This document shows, one piece after another, positions 40,937 to 49,422 of a stretch of 64,000 bases of DNA. The stretch covers positions 310,001 to 374,000 of the forward strand of contig NZ_JARGYD010000001.1 of NCBI RefSeq assembly GCF_029168315.1, read 5' to 3'. Source of the stretch: Psychromarinibacter halotolerans. GTDB lineage: Bacteria > Pseudomonadota > Alphaproteobacteria > Rhodobacterales > Rhodobacteraceae. The translations under genes and the position numbers were made by a program. Numbering within the stretch: the first letter of the stretch is position 1; each line of letters begins with the position of its first letter. The notes under the pieces were generated by a model. The model saw nothing but the letters and a program-made list of their open reading frames with translations. It was not told where the DNA came from and did no database searches.

Positions 40937-41267
40937 CTATGAGCTGGTCGTAGGCTTCCAGGGCCTTTACCCCGTACATATAGGCCGGACCGCCGCCCAT
41001 CAGGGTGGCGACGCCGATCACGTCGGCGATGTCGTCGCGGCTGGCGCCCGCCTTTGCCGCGCCCTGCACGTGGAAGCCGATGCAGTCGACACACCGTTGC
41101 GAAATGCCGATGGCCAAGGCGATCAGTTCCTTCTCGCGCAGCGTCAGGCTGCCGTCCCCCATTGCGCCGCGGTGCATCGCGGTAAAGCCGCGGCCTGCGG
41201 CCTCGTGGGTGCGGCGGAACTCGGCCAGAGTCGCGCTTGTATCGTCCAGGTGGGTTTTCCAGTCCAT
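40929..41267 (-). CDS. Carboxymuconolactone decarboxylase family / AhpD-like protein
   Basis: A 112-residue helical protein with the AhpD-type redox motif CVDCIGFH (Cys60-x-x-Cys63, His67) in GISQRCVDCIGFHVQGAAKAGASRDDIADVIGVATLMGGGPA. Such proteins act as peroxidase-like or disulfide reductants; true decarboxylases lack the CxxC. The ATG at 41267 starts MDWKTHLDD; the longer in-frame reading crosses repeats and is not credible. An FNR-type box stands 61 bases upstream, and palindromic repeats flank the gene on both sides. Confidence 0.85.
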   Translation of the reverse strand: MDWKTHLDDTSATLAEFRRTHEAAGRGFTAMHRGAMGDGSLTLREKELIALAIGISQRCVDCIGFHVQGAAKAGASRDDIADVIGVATLMGGGPAYMYGVKALEAYDQLIDA

Positions 41268-41327
41268 AAGACATTCCGTTCGTTGAATGGGATGTGTTGG
41301 GTTTAGGACTGGCCGGGCGGACGCGCC

Positions 41328-41341
41328 TTGAGGTGGATCAA
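41328..41341 (-). promoter_or_regulatory. FNR/FnrL-type box upstream of the AhpD-like gene
   Basis: The 14-mer TTGAGGTGGATCAA, identical to that upstream of the globin gene at 25509, begins 61 bases before the start codon. The -10 region at the expected distance (CTAAAC, minus strand, 41306-41301) is poorer than in the globin case. Confidence 0.6.
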
Positions 41342-41357
41342 GCGTATTCGGGGGAGC

Positions 41358-41409
41358 GATGGGGTGGAACCTCCACCAGAAGATGGGGTGGAACCCCATC
41401 CTACGTGTG
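41358..41409 (+). repeat. Two palindromic repeats (GATGGGGT type), right of the AhpD-like gene
   Basis: A degenerate copy (GATGGGGTGGAACCTCCACC, 41358-41377) and a full copy (41382-41409, ending CTACGTGTG) in the same orientation as the pair at 40859. Confidence 0.72.
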
Positions 41410-41424
41410 GGATCAGGGGAAATG

Positions 41425-41455
41425 AAACGGCCCGCCTTTTGGGGGCGGGCCGTTT
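41425..41455. terminator. Intrinsic terminator of the pdh operon
   Basis: AAACGGCCCGCC / GGCGGGCCGTTT is a perfect 12-bp stem with a 7-base loop, 24 bases after the pdhC stop on the minus strand. The AAA/TTT ends make it useable from both sides. Confidence 0.82.
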
Positions 41456-41478
41456 GGGTCGTTTCAGGTGGCGGTGGC

Positions 41479-42807
41479 TTAGGCCAGCATCGCAACCGGG
41501 TTTTCAAGGTTGTTCTTGATCGCGGTCAGCAGCTCGGCGCCGAGCGCACCGTCGATGACCCGGTGATCGACGGACAGCGTCACCGACATCACCGTCGCCA
41601 CGCCAAGTTCGCCATCGTCCTTGACCACCGGCTTCTTCACGCCAGCGCCGACGGCAAGGATCGCGCCGTGGGGCGGGTTGATGACCGCGTCGAAGTTGTC
41701 GATGCCGAACATACCGAGGTTCGAGATCGCGAACGACCCGCCGACGTATTCGTGCGGCGCGAGCTTGCGGTCGCGGGCACGGGTGGCGAGGTCCTTCATC
41801 TCGGACGACAGGGCCGACAGCGTCTTCTGGTGCGCGTCCTTGATCACCGGGGTGAACAGGCCGCCCTCGATCGCCACGGCGACCGCGACGTCTGACGGCG
41901 TCAGCTTGATGATGCGGTCACCGGCCCAGACCGCGTTGGCGGCAGGGATTTCCTGAAGCGCGTTGGCGCAGGCCTTGATGATGAAGTCGTTGACCGACAG
42001 CTTCACGCCCTTGGCTTCCAGCTGCTTGTTCAGCGTCGAGCGGAACTTCAGCAGGTCGTCGAGCTGGATGTCGCGGCGCAGGTAGAAATGCGGGATCGTC
42101 TGCTTGGCCTCGGTGAGGCGGCTGGCGACCGTCTTGCGCATCCCGTCGAGTTTGACCTCTTCGTACTCGCGGCCCTCGTACATCTTGACGACCTGCTCGT
42201 AGCCGGGACCGGCGGGCGCGGCGGCTGCAGCGGCAGGGGCCGATGCGGCGGCGGCGGGCTTGTCCGTGGCCTTCTGGGCCGTGGGCTGCGCGCTTTCGAC
42301 GTCGGCCTTGACGATGCGACCCTTGGGGCCGGAGCCCTTGATCTGCGTCAGGTCGAGGCCCTTGTCCTTGGCGATACGGCGTGCCAGCGGCGACGCGAAG
42401 ATGCGGCTGCCGTCAGAGGCTTCCGGCGCCGCGGGCGCGGAACTTGCCTTTTCGGGGCTGGCCTGCGCCTCTTTCGGAGCAGGCGCCGCCTTGGAGCTTT
42501 CCTCGGACGGGGCTGCCGTTTCGGCGGCGCCCGAGGAAGTATCGCCGATGTCGTCGGCGCTTTCCCCGTCTTCAAGCAGGACGGCGATGGGCGTGTTGAC
42601 CTTCACACCCTCGGTGCCCTCGTCGATCAGGATCTTGCCCACGACACCTTCGTCGACGGCTTCGAATTCCATCGTGGCCTTGTCGGTCTCGATCTCGGCC
42701 AGCAGGTCGCCCGACGATACGGTGTCGCCTTCCTTGACCAGCCATTTCGCCAGCGTGCCTTCCTCCATCGTCGGAGACAGCGCGGGCATCAGGATTTCTG
42801 TCGGCAT
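41479..42807 (-). CDS. pdhC: Pyruvate dehydrogenase E2, dihydrolipoamide acetyltransferase
   Basis: A 442-residue E2 with one lipoyl domain (1-80; lipoyl Lys43 in ETDKATME), an Ala/Pro/Ser linker, the E1/E3-binding domain (FASPLARRIAKDKGLDLTQIKGSGPKGRIVKADVE, ~137-171), a second linker, and the catalytic domain ending LSVDHRVIDGALGAELLTAIKNNLENP with the active-site His. It transfers acetyl to CoA in the PDH core. It follows pdhB by 10 bases. Confidence 0.95.
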   Translation of the reverse strand: MPTEILMPALSPTMEEGTLAKWLVKEGDTVSSGDLLAEIETDKATMEFEAVDEGVVGKILIDEGTEGVKVNTPIAVLLEDGESADDIGDTSSGAAETAAPSEESSKAAPAPKEAQASPEKASSAPAAPEASDGSRIFASPLARRIAKDKGLDLTQIKGSGPKGRIVKADVESAQPTAQKATDKPAAAASAPAAAAAAPAGPGYEQVVKMYEGREYEEVKLDGMRKTVASRLTEAKQTIPHFYLRRDIQLDDLLKFRSTLNKQLEAKGVKLSVNDFIIKACANALQEIPAANAVWAGDRIIKLTPSDVAVAVAIEGGLFTPVIKDAHQKTLSALSSEMKDLATRARDRKLAPHEYVGGSFAISNLGMFGIDNFDAVINPPHGAILAVGAGVKKPVVKDDGELGVATVMSVTLSVDHRVIDGALGAELLTAIKNNLENPVAMLA

Positions 42808-42817
42808 GTCCAGTCCC

Positions 42818-44200
42818 TCAGCGATAGGTTACGGCTTTGACCGCGTCCATGACTTCCTTGGTGGAGGTCAGGGCCAGCTTTTCGAGGTTCGCGGCGTAGG
42901 GCATCGGCACGTCCTTGCCGGTGCAGTTGATCACCGGGGCGTCGAGGTAATCGAACGCTTCCTGCATGATCGTCGCCGACAGGTAGTTGCCGATCGAGCA
43001 GACCGGGAAGCCTTCTTCCACCGTCACGCAGCGGTTGGTCTTCATGATCGACTTCACCACCGTTTCGGTGTCCATCGGGCGGATGGTGCGCAGGTCGATC
43101 ACCTCCGCCGAGATGCCTTCCTTCGCCAGTTCGTCCGCCGCTTCCAGCGCATAGGTCATGCCGATGCCGAAGGATACGATGGTGACGTCCTCGCCCTCGC
43201 GCCAGATCTTCGCCTTGCCAAGCGGGACGGTGTAGTCGTCCAGCGCGGGCACGTCGAAAGAGCGGCCATAGAGGATCTCGTTCTCAAGGAACACGACCGG
43301 GTTCGGATCGCGGATCGCGGATTTCAGAAGACCCTTGGCGTCGGCGGCCGAGTAGGGCTGAACCACCTTCATGCCGGGGATATGCGCGTACCACGCGGCG
43401 TAATCCTGGCTGTGCTGGGCGGCCACGCGGGCAGCGGCGCCGTTCGGGCCGCGGAACACGATCGGACAGCCCATCTGGCCGCCGGACATGTACAGCGTCT
43501 TGGCGGCAGAGTTGATGATCTGGTCGATCGCCTGCATCGCGAAGTTGAAGGTCATGAACTCGACGATCGGACGGAGACCGGCGAAGGCCGCGCCGACGCC
43601 CAGACCGGCAAAGCCGTGCTCGGTGATCGGGGTGTCGATCACGCGGCGGTCCGAGAACTCGTCCAGCAGGCCCTGGGTCACCTTGTAGGCGCCTTGGTAC
43701 TCGGCGACTTCCTCGCCCATCACGAAGACGCTGTCGTCGCGGCGCATCTCTTCGGCCATCGCGTCGCGCAGGGCCTCGCGGACCGTGGTCGACTTCATCT
43801 CGGTGCCAGCGGGGATGTCCTTTTCCTCGGGCACCTTCACCTGCACCGGCGATTTCGCCTGCGCGGGGGCAGAGGCGGGGGCCTCGGCCTCGGATGTGTC
43901 GTCGGCCTCGTCCGAGCTTTCGGCAGGCGCGGACGCTTCCGCCGCGCTCATGTCTTCACCTTCTTCGCCGATGATCGCGATGGGGGTGTTGACCTTCACG
44001 CCCTCGGTGCCCTCGGCGATCAGGATCTTGCCGATCACGCCCTCGTCGACGGCTTCGAATTCCATCGTGGCCTTGTCGGTTTCGATCTCTGCAAGGATGT
44101 CGCCGGACGACACGGTGTCGCCCTCCTTGACCATCCACTTCGCCAGCGTGCCCTCTTCCATCGTGGGGCTGAGCGCCGGCATGAGAATTTCAGTTGCCAT
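42818..44200 (-). CDS. pdhB: Pyruvate dehydrogenase E1 beta with N-terminal lipoyl domain
   Basis: The 460-residue product starts with a lipoyl domain almost identical to that of E2 (Lys43 in ETDKATME), then an acidic Ala/Glu/Ser linker, then E1-beta: TVREALRDAMAEEMRRDDSVFVMGEEVAEYQGAYKVTQGL, and the TPP-binding-partner surface IDTPITEHGFAGLGVGAAF. This lipoyl-E1beta fusion is typical of alphaproteobacterial PDH complexes. It lies between pdhA (34 bases upstream) and pdhC. Confidence 0.95.
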   Translation of the reverse strand: MATEILMPALSPTMEEGTLAKWMVKEGDTVSSGDILAEIETDKATMEFEAVDEGVIGKILIAEGTEGVKVNTPIAIIGEEGEDMSAAEASAPAESSDEADDTSEAEAPASAPAQAKSPVQVKVPEEKDIPAGTEMKSTTVREALRDAMAEEMRRDDSVFVMGEEVAEYQGAYKVTQGLLDEFSDRRVIDTPITEHGFAGLGVGAAFAGLRPIVEFMTFNFAMQAIDQIINSAAKTLYMSGGQMGCPIVFRGPNGAAARVAAQHSQDYAAWYAHIPGMKVVQPYSAADAKGLLKSAIRDPNPVVFLENEILYGRSFDVPALDDYTVPLGKAKIWREGEDVTIVSFGIGMTYALEAADELAKEGISAEVIDLRTIRPMDTETVVKSIMKTNRCVTVEEGFPVCSIGNYLSATIMQEAFDYLDAPVINCTGKDVPMPYAANLEKLALTSTKEVMDAVKAVTYR

Positions 44201-44234
44201 TCGTTGGCCTCCCTAAAAACCTGTGGCGCCGGCC

Positions 44235-45251
44235 TTAGGCCGCGTCGTCCTGCGGAAGTTCTTCTGCGTAGACATCCGTCCACAGTTCTTCGAGCGCGGG
44301 CTCGGGGCTTTCCTTCGCGAAATCAGCGGAGTCGTTGATGATCTCCTTGATTTCCTTGTCGATCGCCTTGAGGTCGTCCTCGCTCGCGTACTTGCCGTCG
44401 ATGATCAGCTTGCGCACGGCCTCGATCGGGTCACGCTCTTCGCGCATCTTCTGCACTTCCTCGCGGGTCCGGTACTTGGCCGGGTCCGACATCGAGTGGC
44501 CGCGATAGCGATAGGTCTTCACCTCGAGAATGTAGGGGCCGTCGCCCTTGCGGCAGTGGGCCACCGCTTTCTCGCCGGCCGCCTTCACCGCCAGCACGTC
44601 CATGCCGTCGACTTCTTCGCCGGGGATGCCGAACGCCTCGCCGCGGGTGTAGATCGCGGGGCTGGAGGTCGAGCGGTGTTGCGAGGTGCCCATCGCGTAC
44701 TGGTTGTTCTCGATGATGAAGATCACCGGAAGCTTCCACAGCGCGGCCATGTTGAAGGCCTCGTACACCTGGCCCTGGTTGGCGGCGCCGTCACCGAAGT
44801 AGGTGTAGCAGACGTTGTCGTTGCCGTTGTACTTGTTGGCGAAGGCTAGGCCCGCGCCCAGCGGCACGTTGGCGCCGACGATGCCGTGGCCGCCGTAGAA
44901 TTCCTTCTCTTTCGAGAACATGTGCATCGAGCCGCCCTTGCCCTTCGAGTAGCCGCCTTCGCGGCCCGTGAGCTCGGCCATGACGCCCTTGGGGTCCATC
45001 CCGCAGGCCAGCATGTGGCCGTGGTCGCGGTAGGTGGTGATGCGCTGGTCGCCTTCCTTGGCGGTGGCTTCAAGCCCCACCACGACGGCTTCCTGCCCGA
45101 TGTACAGGTGGCAGAAGCCGCCGATCAGGCCCATGCCGTACAGTTGGCCGGCCTTCTCTTCGAAGCGGCGGATCTGCAGCATTTCACGGTAATAGTTCAA
45201 CAGCTCTTCCATCGAGGCGCTGTTCTTCTTCGCACGACTGCGGGTGGCCAT
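44235..45251 (-). CDS. pdhA: Pyruvate dehydrogenase E1 alpha
   Basis: A 338-residue E1-alpha with the TPP motif GDGAANQGQVYEAFNMAALWKLPVIFIIENN and the phosphorylation-loop-like region TYRYRGHSMSDPAKYRTREEV. N-terminal RSRAKKNSASMEELLNYYREM is usual. First gene of pdhA-pdhB-pdhC; the upstream 185 bp contain the AGTTTA/TTAAAC dyad at 45283. Confidence 0.95.
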   Translation of the reverse strand: MATRSRAKKNSASMEELLNYYREMLQIRRFEEKAGQLYGMGLIGGFCHLYIGQEAVVVGLEATAKEGDQRITTYRDHGHMLACGMDPKGVMAELTGREGGYSKGKGGSMHMFSKEKEFYGGHGIVGANVPLGAGLAFANKYNGNDNVCYTYFGDGAANQGQVYEAFNMAALWKLPVIFIIENNQYAMGTSQHRSTSSPAIYTRGEAFGIPGEEVDGMDVLAVKAAGEKAVAHCRKGDGPYILEVKTYRYRGHSMSDPAKYRTREEVQKMREERDPIEAVRKLIIDGKYASEDDLKAIDKEIKEIINDSADFAKESPEPALEELWTDVYAEELPQDDAA

Positions 45252-45282
45252 GTTGGCGTCTCCTCCCTCTCTCGCGGCAATA

Positions 45283-45296
45283 GTTTAGCGTTAAAC
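45283..45296. promoter_or_regulatory. GTTTA/TAAAC dyad upstream of pdhA
   Basis: GTTTA-gcgt-TAAAC, 32 bases upstream of the pdhA start. A similar AGTTTA/TTAAAC dyad with one more spacer base lies upstream of the Hint gene at 50382-50396. Regulator unknown. Confidence 0.3.
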
Positions 45297-45436
45297 AATT
45301 CCATATCGCAGAGCGGTGCCCAATGCGACCGGAAATTTCCGCACGCCTTGCCGAGCTGCTATGCGCAAGAGGCATAACTGCACCGGGAGCGCAGGATTTC
45401 AACGGAAAAGTGGTTAATCGCCGCCGGGGGGACGGG

Positions 45437-45739
45437 TCAGTGGACGATGACCTCGTCGTTGCGCACAAGGCCCAGAACCTCGCGCGCACGCTCGTCCAGC
45501 AGGTCGAGATCAAGGTATTCGTCCGACAGGCGGCGGGTCTTGTTGCGCAGTTCGGCAACCTCGATCTGCAGCGCGTCGACCTCGTTTTGCAAAAGCTCGG
45601 CCTCGGCCTCGATCTGGATGCGGCGGAACAGGCCATAGTCGCCCTGCACGCTGGCAAAGGTGAAGTAGCTGCCCAGCGTGAAGACGACCGCGAAAAACGC
45701 GATCACGCCGAATGCCGGTGCCTTGCGGGGTCTGCCCAT
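45437..45739 (-). CDS. FtsB/DivIC-family septum formation initiator
   Basis: A 100-residue protein with one N-terminal membrane helix (about 10-29, AFGVIAFFAVVFTLGSYFTFA) and a coiled coil (IQIEAEAELLQNEVDALQIEVAELRNKTRRLSDEYLDLDLLDERAREVLGLVRNDEVIV). This is the FtsB layout: a divisome protein that works with FtsL and FtsQ. In alphaproteobacteria ftsB-like genes commonly precede pdhA, as here. ATG 45739 is used because the upstream frame overlaps the divergent gene. Confidence 0.85.
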   Translation of the reverse strand: MGRPRKAPAFGVIAFFAVVFTLGSYFTFASVQGDYGLFRRIQIEAEAELLQNEVDALQIEVAELRNKTRRLSDEYLDLDLLDERAREVLGLVRNDEVIVH

Positions 45740-45862
45740 CGTTTGCCTCGTCTCGCCTCTTTCGGACGTTCGACCAGTACAGTCGCATACCGATAAGCCT
45801 TTGTGAATCCCTATAATGACGGGCAAGCTGCTTTGTGATCGACTCCACACGGAGGACGCTGC

Positions 45863-47470
45863 ATGTCCCGCTCCGCCCCAAGGTCCGACCTGGCAACGCA
45901 CGTGGTCGAGAACCAGCCGCCGATCCGCGCGCCGTCGCTTTGGGCCGACGATCTGCCCCTGCGCGGCGCGGTCGCCGCGGCAGGTGGGCAGGCGGATACG
46001 CTGGCCGCGTTCGCACACACCCTGTCGGACCCCGCCATGATCGAGGCGGGCCGCGCCGCGAACCGTTATCCGCCCGAACTTCGGCTGTTCGATCCGGGTG
46101 GGCGGCGGCTGGACGAGGTCACCTTTCATCCCGCCTATCACCAGCTGATGACGGCGGGCGCCAAGGCGGGCTACAGCGCCGTCGCATGGGAGCCGCAGAG
46201 CGGCGGTCATGTCACCCACGCCGCGATGGTCTACCTGCTCAGCCAGATCGAGCCCGGCGTCTGCTGCCCGCTGACGATGACCTATGCCGCGATCCCGGTG
46301 CTGGCGGACTCGGCCTTGGCCAGCGACTGGCTGCCGAAGCTCATCGCGCGGGGATACGACCCGTCCATCGCACCGGTGGCGCAAAAGCGCGCCGCGACCC
46401 TTGGCATGGCGATGACCGAAAAGCAGGGCGGGTCGGACGTACGCGCCAACACGACGTGGGCAGAGCCGGACGGCGATGCATGGCGGCTGACGGGGCACAA
46501 ATGGTTTTGCTCGGCGCCGATGTCGGACGGCTTCCTGACGCTGGCGCAGGCCGAGGCCGGGCTGTCGTGCTTCCTTGTCCCGCGCTGGCTGGACACAGGG
46601 CGCAACCGCATCCAGATCCAGCGCCTGAAGGACAAGCTCGGCAACCGCGCCAACGCTTCAGCCGAGATCGAATACCACGGCGCGCTGGCGCACATGCTGG
46701 GCGATCCGGGGCAGGGCGTGCGCACCATCATCCGCATGGTTCACCACACCCGATTGGACACCGCGATGGCCCCCGCCGGCCTGATGCGCGCGGCGCTGGC
46801 CGAGGCGGCGCACTGGTGCCGGCACCGGACCGTGTTCCAGAAAAAGCTGATCGACCAGCCCCTGATGCGGGCGGTGATCGCTGACCTCGCGCTTGACGTC
46901 GAAGGGACGCTGGCGCTGGGGCTGCGGGTGGCGCAGGCCTTCGACGACGCGAACGACGGCTTCGCCCGGATCGCGGTTGCGCTGGCCAAGTTCCTTGGCA
47001 ACAAGCGCGCGCCCGGCATGATCTACGAGGCGATGGAGGCACTGGGCGGCATGGGCTACGTCGAGGATACGCCGCTGCCGCTGCTCTACCGCGAGGCGCC
47101 GCTGAACTCGATCTGGGAAGGCTCGGGCAATGTCATCTGCCTCGACATCCTGCGCACGCTGGCCCGCGACCCCGAGGCGGCGCAGGCGCTGTCCGACGCT
47201 TTGGACGCGGCGACGGGCGCCGACACCCGATATGAAGCGGCGCTGGCGGACTTTCGCGCCGCGTGGCCCGGCTTGCCGCCCGAGGCCGAGGCGCGCTTCT
47301 TCGCCGAACGCGCCGCCACCCTGCTGACCGCAGCGACCCTCGTGACCGCCGCGCCCGAGGTCGCTGGCCCCTACATCGCCGCCCGCCTCAGCGGCGACCG
47401 GGGCCTCGTCGCCGGCGCGGTCCGTACCCACGACACCGCCCCGATCCTCGCGCGGATCCTTCCGGACTGA
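45863..47470 (+). CDS. aidB: AidB-like acyl-CoA dehydrogenase
   Basis: A 535-residue flavoprotein. It begins VENQPPIRAPSLWADDLPL, the characteristic N-P-P-P start of AidB, and contains GMAMTEKQGGSDVRANTT (FAD motif), GHKWFCSAPMSDGFL, and FEAMEALGGMGYVEDTPLPLLYREAPLNSIWEGSGNV. AidB is part of the adaptive response to alkylating agents in E. coli, where it binds DNA and FAD; its enzymatic role is unclear. Here no ada gene is near. It diverges from the ftsB-like gene. Confidence 0.85.
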   Translation: MSRSAPRSDLATHVVENQPPIRAPSLWADDLPLRGAVAAAGGQADTLAAFAHTLSDPAMIEAGRAANRYPPELRLFDPGGRRLDEVTFHPAYHQLMTAGAKAGYSAVAWEPQSGGHVTHAAMVYLLSQIEPGVCCPLTMTYAAIPVLADSALASDWLPKLIARGYDPSIAPVAQKRAATLGMAMTEKQGGSDVRANTTWAEPDGDAWRLTGHKWFCSAPMSDGFLTLAQAEAGLSCFLVPRWLDTGRNRIQIQRLKDKLGNRANASAEIEYHGALAHMLGDPGQGVRTIIRMVHHTRLDTAMAPAGLMRAALAEAAHWCRHRTVFQKKLIDQPLMRAVIADLALDVEGTLALGLRVAQAFDDANDGFARIAVALAKFLGNKRAPGMIYEAMEALGGMGYVEDTPLPLLYREAPLNSIWEGSGNVICLDILRTLARDPEAAQALSDALDAATGADTRYEAALADFRAAWPGLPPEAEARFFAERAATLLTAATLVTAAPEVAGPYIAARLSGDRGLVAGAVRTHDTAPILARILPD

Positions 47471-47478
47471 CGCCCGGT

Positions 47479-47539
47479 CCGGCTTCTTCTCTTCAAAAGT
47501 ACCTCGGGGGAGTCGCGCTCGGCGCGACGGGGGCAGAGC
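47479..47539 (-). repeat. Inverted copy of the 30540-type repeat
   Basis: The stretch GCTTCTTCTCTTCAAAAGTA-CCTCGGGGGAGTCGCG-CGACGGGGGCAGAGCC is the reverse complement of the third repeat unit at 30540-30599 with few differences. It lies between two convergent genes and can form stem-loops. Confidence 0.7.
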
Positions 47540-47571
47540 CGCCTGAACCCCCTCTCTCGCGCACGTTCTTC

Positions 47572-48549
47572 CTACCGCTCCACCATCCATTCCCCCTCGG
47601 GAAAGAACGCGTGGAAGGCGAAGGCGAACATCACGTCGTGCGGCAGGTCGGCGCCCGAGGCGTCCCGCACGCGGATGTTGCCGACCTCGCGGCCCTGCGC
47701 GATCTCGGCGCTGTCGAGGGCAGAGGCCTGTCCCCGCGTCCAGCGGATCGTGACACCCTCTTCGACGATTTCTCCGGCCTGCGTCAGGCGGGTCAGGGGC
47801 CACGCACGGTCGCCCACCCGCACCACCCGCGCCAGCGGCGGGATGTCGTGCGGCGGCATCGCGCCGTTGTACAGGAACGGACGCGCCGCGCTGTCGTAAC
47901 CCGCGTAGGGGTTGGTGCCGTAACGCCGATCCCAGTCCGGTTCCGCCATCACCAGCCCATCGGGATGCGCCGTTCGGAACCGGTCCCAGCCTGCCATCCA
48001 CGACGGCAACTGCGTCAGCCGGGTGCCGGTCAGTTCGCCGACGATCGCCTCTCCGACCGCCTGTTGCCACCAGCTTTCGGTCTCGCGGTCGTACATCACC
48101 ATGTCCGAATTCCGCAGCTTGCCCGTGACCCCGAAACTCAGGTCGCGCCCGTCCACCTGCCGCAGGAACACCAGCGCCGAGTTGCACAGGGGGCAGAAGG
48201 TCACCGCGACGGGCACGTCCGCCACGGAGTCGTTCACGATCTCATGCCACGTCAGATAACGGATCGGATAAGCGCGGGCCGCCGTGCCGGGCAGGTCCAG
48301 CACGATCACCGGTTCGCGCTCGCCCAAGTCAGGCGCCTCGGCGACCGGGACGAAGGCGGGCGCGTCCAGCGCCGGGATGCCGTCGCGGGGCGGGCCGCCG
48401 GACAGGATCTCGGTCCAGCTGTCGACGGTCGTGGTGGTGAAATCGGTATTCGGCCATTCGGTCTGCCAGAAGGCGGGGTCGGCCTTGGCGGGGACGGCGG
48501 TCAGGGACAGCAGAACGGCAAGCGCTGCGGGCAGGATCGGTCGGGGCAT
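47572..48549 (-). CDS. DUF3179 domain protein, secreted
   Basis: A 325-residue protein with a signal peptide (MPRPILPAALAVLLSLTAVPAKA). The DUF3179 core includes GGPPRDGIPALDAPAF, VIVLDLPGTAARAYPIRYLTWHEIVNDSVADVPVAVTFCPLCNSALVFLR (with the C-P-L-C-N-S motif, a potential metal or thiol site), GVTGKLRNSDMVMYDRETESWWQQAVGEAIVG. Function is unknown. The ATG at 48549 starts the signal peptide; the frame extends 28 residues upstream without similarity. Confidence 0.85.
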   Translation of the reverse strand: MPRPILPAALAVLLSLTAVPAKADPAFWQTEWPNTDFTTTTVDSWTEILSGGPPRDGIPALDAPAFVPVAEAPDLGEREPVIVLDLPGTAARAYPIRYLTWHEIVNDSVADVPVAVTFCPLCNSALVFLRQVDGRDLSFGVTGKLRNSDMVMYDRETESWWQQAVGEAIVGELTGTRLTQLPSWMAGWDRFRTAHPDGLVMAEPDWDRRYGTNPYAGYDSAARPFLYNGAMPPHDIPPLARVVRVGDRAWPLTRLTQAGEIVEEGVTIRWTRGQASALDSAEIAQGREVGNIRVRDASGADLPHDVMFAFAFHAFFPEGEWMVER

Positions 48550-48717
48550 CGCGGTCTCCGGTCGCGGCGGGTTTGCAGGGCAGGGTGACGCAGCGGCAGG
48601 CAAAGATCCACGCAAATCTGCGTCATCCCGCACCCGGCAGGGCGCGGGCTTGACCCGGGGCCGGGGAGGGCGGTTTATCGGCAGGCGGGCAGCTCAGATG
48701 GAGACGGGCCGGACAGA

Positions 48718-49422
48718 ATGGTCAGGCGGGACGACAGGCAAGCGGGCGACGCCGACTGCCCCTATTGCGACGGCACCGGCACAGCCGACGGCGACCGCGT
48801 GGCCTGCCGCGCCTGCGCCGGCATGGGCGAGCGGGGCGGTTTGACCTGCGAGGCCTGCGATGGCGCCGGGCTGGTGACCGGGCCGCTGCGCGGGCCTTGC
48901 GCCTATTGCGGCGGCAGCGGGCACGATCCGTACCCCCGGCGCGAACCGCCGCCGCTGCGCCGCACCGGCGACCCGCCCGAGCCCGACCCGCAACCCGTCG
49001 CACAGCCGGGCTGGACGCTGGCAAGCGGCGTCGTGGCGCTGGCGGTGGCGGGGCTGGTGTGGCTTGCGCTGTCGGCGAATTCTGACGATGCGCATCTGGA
49101 TGGCTGGGTCCCCTACGCGGTCGCGGGGGTGGCGGGCCTTTTGGCCGGGATGGTCTGGCGCGCCGCCGCGAAGCTGGTGGTCGCGGCGGCGGTGTTCGTG
49201 TTGGTGACGGATCTGGCCCTTGGGCGGCTGCCGCTGTCGGCGGACTGGCAGGCCTTCGCGCTTGGTCTTATGGCCGCCGCGCTTGCCTTGTGGAAATGGC
49301 GTGTGGTGGGCATCGCCGGGCTGGTCCTGCTGGCGCTGTCCTTCGCGGTCGCATGGGCCCGGGGCATCCCCGTGCCGGATGTGCTGTCGCCGCTGTGGAC
49401 CGCGCTGCGGGGCGGCGGCTAG
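48718..49422 (+). CDS. DnaJ-type zinc-finger protein with C-terminal membrane segments
   Basis: The 234-residue product opens with four C-x-x-C-x-G-x-G repeats: CPYCDGTG (14-21), CRACAGMG (30-37), CEACDGAG (44-51) and CAYCGGSG (61-68), the exact layout of the DnaJ cysteine-rich domain that binds two zinc ions. There is no J-domain. A Pro/Arg linker and about five membrane helices follow (about 98-230). Similar zinc-ribbon plus membrane proteins exist but I know of no assigned function. It may be a membrane thiol/chaperone-like protein. It overlaps the Hint gene by 4 bases tail to tail. Confidence 0.7.
   Translation: MVRRDDRQAGDADCPYCDGTGTADGDRVACRACAGMGERGGLTCEACDGAGLVTGPLRGPCAYCGGSGHDPYPRREPPPLRRTGDPPEPDPQPVAQPGWTLASGVVALAVAGLVWLALSANSDDAHLDGWVPYAVAGVAGLLAGMVWRAAAKLVVAAAVFVLVTDLALGRLPLSADWQAFALGLMAAALALWKWRVVGIAGLVLLALSFAVAWARGIPVPDVLSPLWTALRGGG

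Noticed and set aside
42260..44338. 692-residue plus-strand frame over pdhB and pdhC
   Set aside because: Antisense to well-defined PDH subunits; composition is typical of reverse reading of GC-rich genes.
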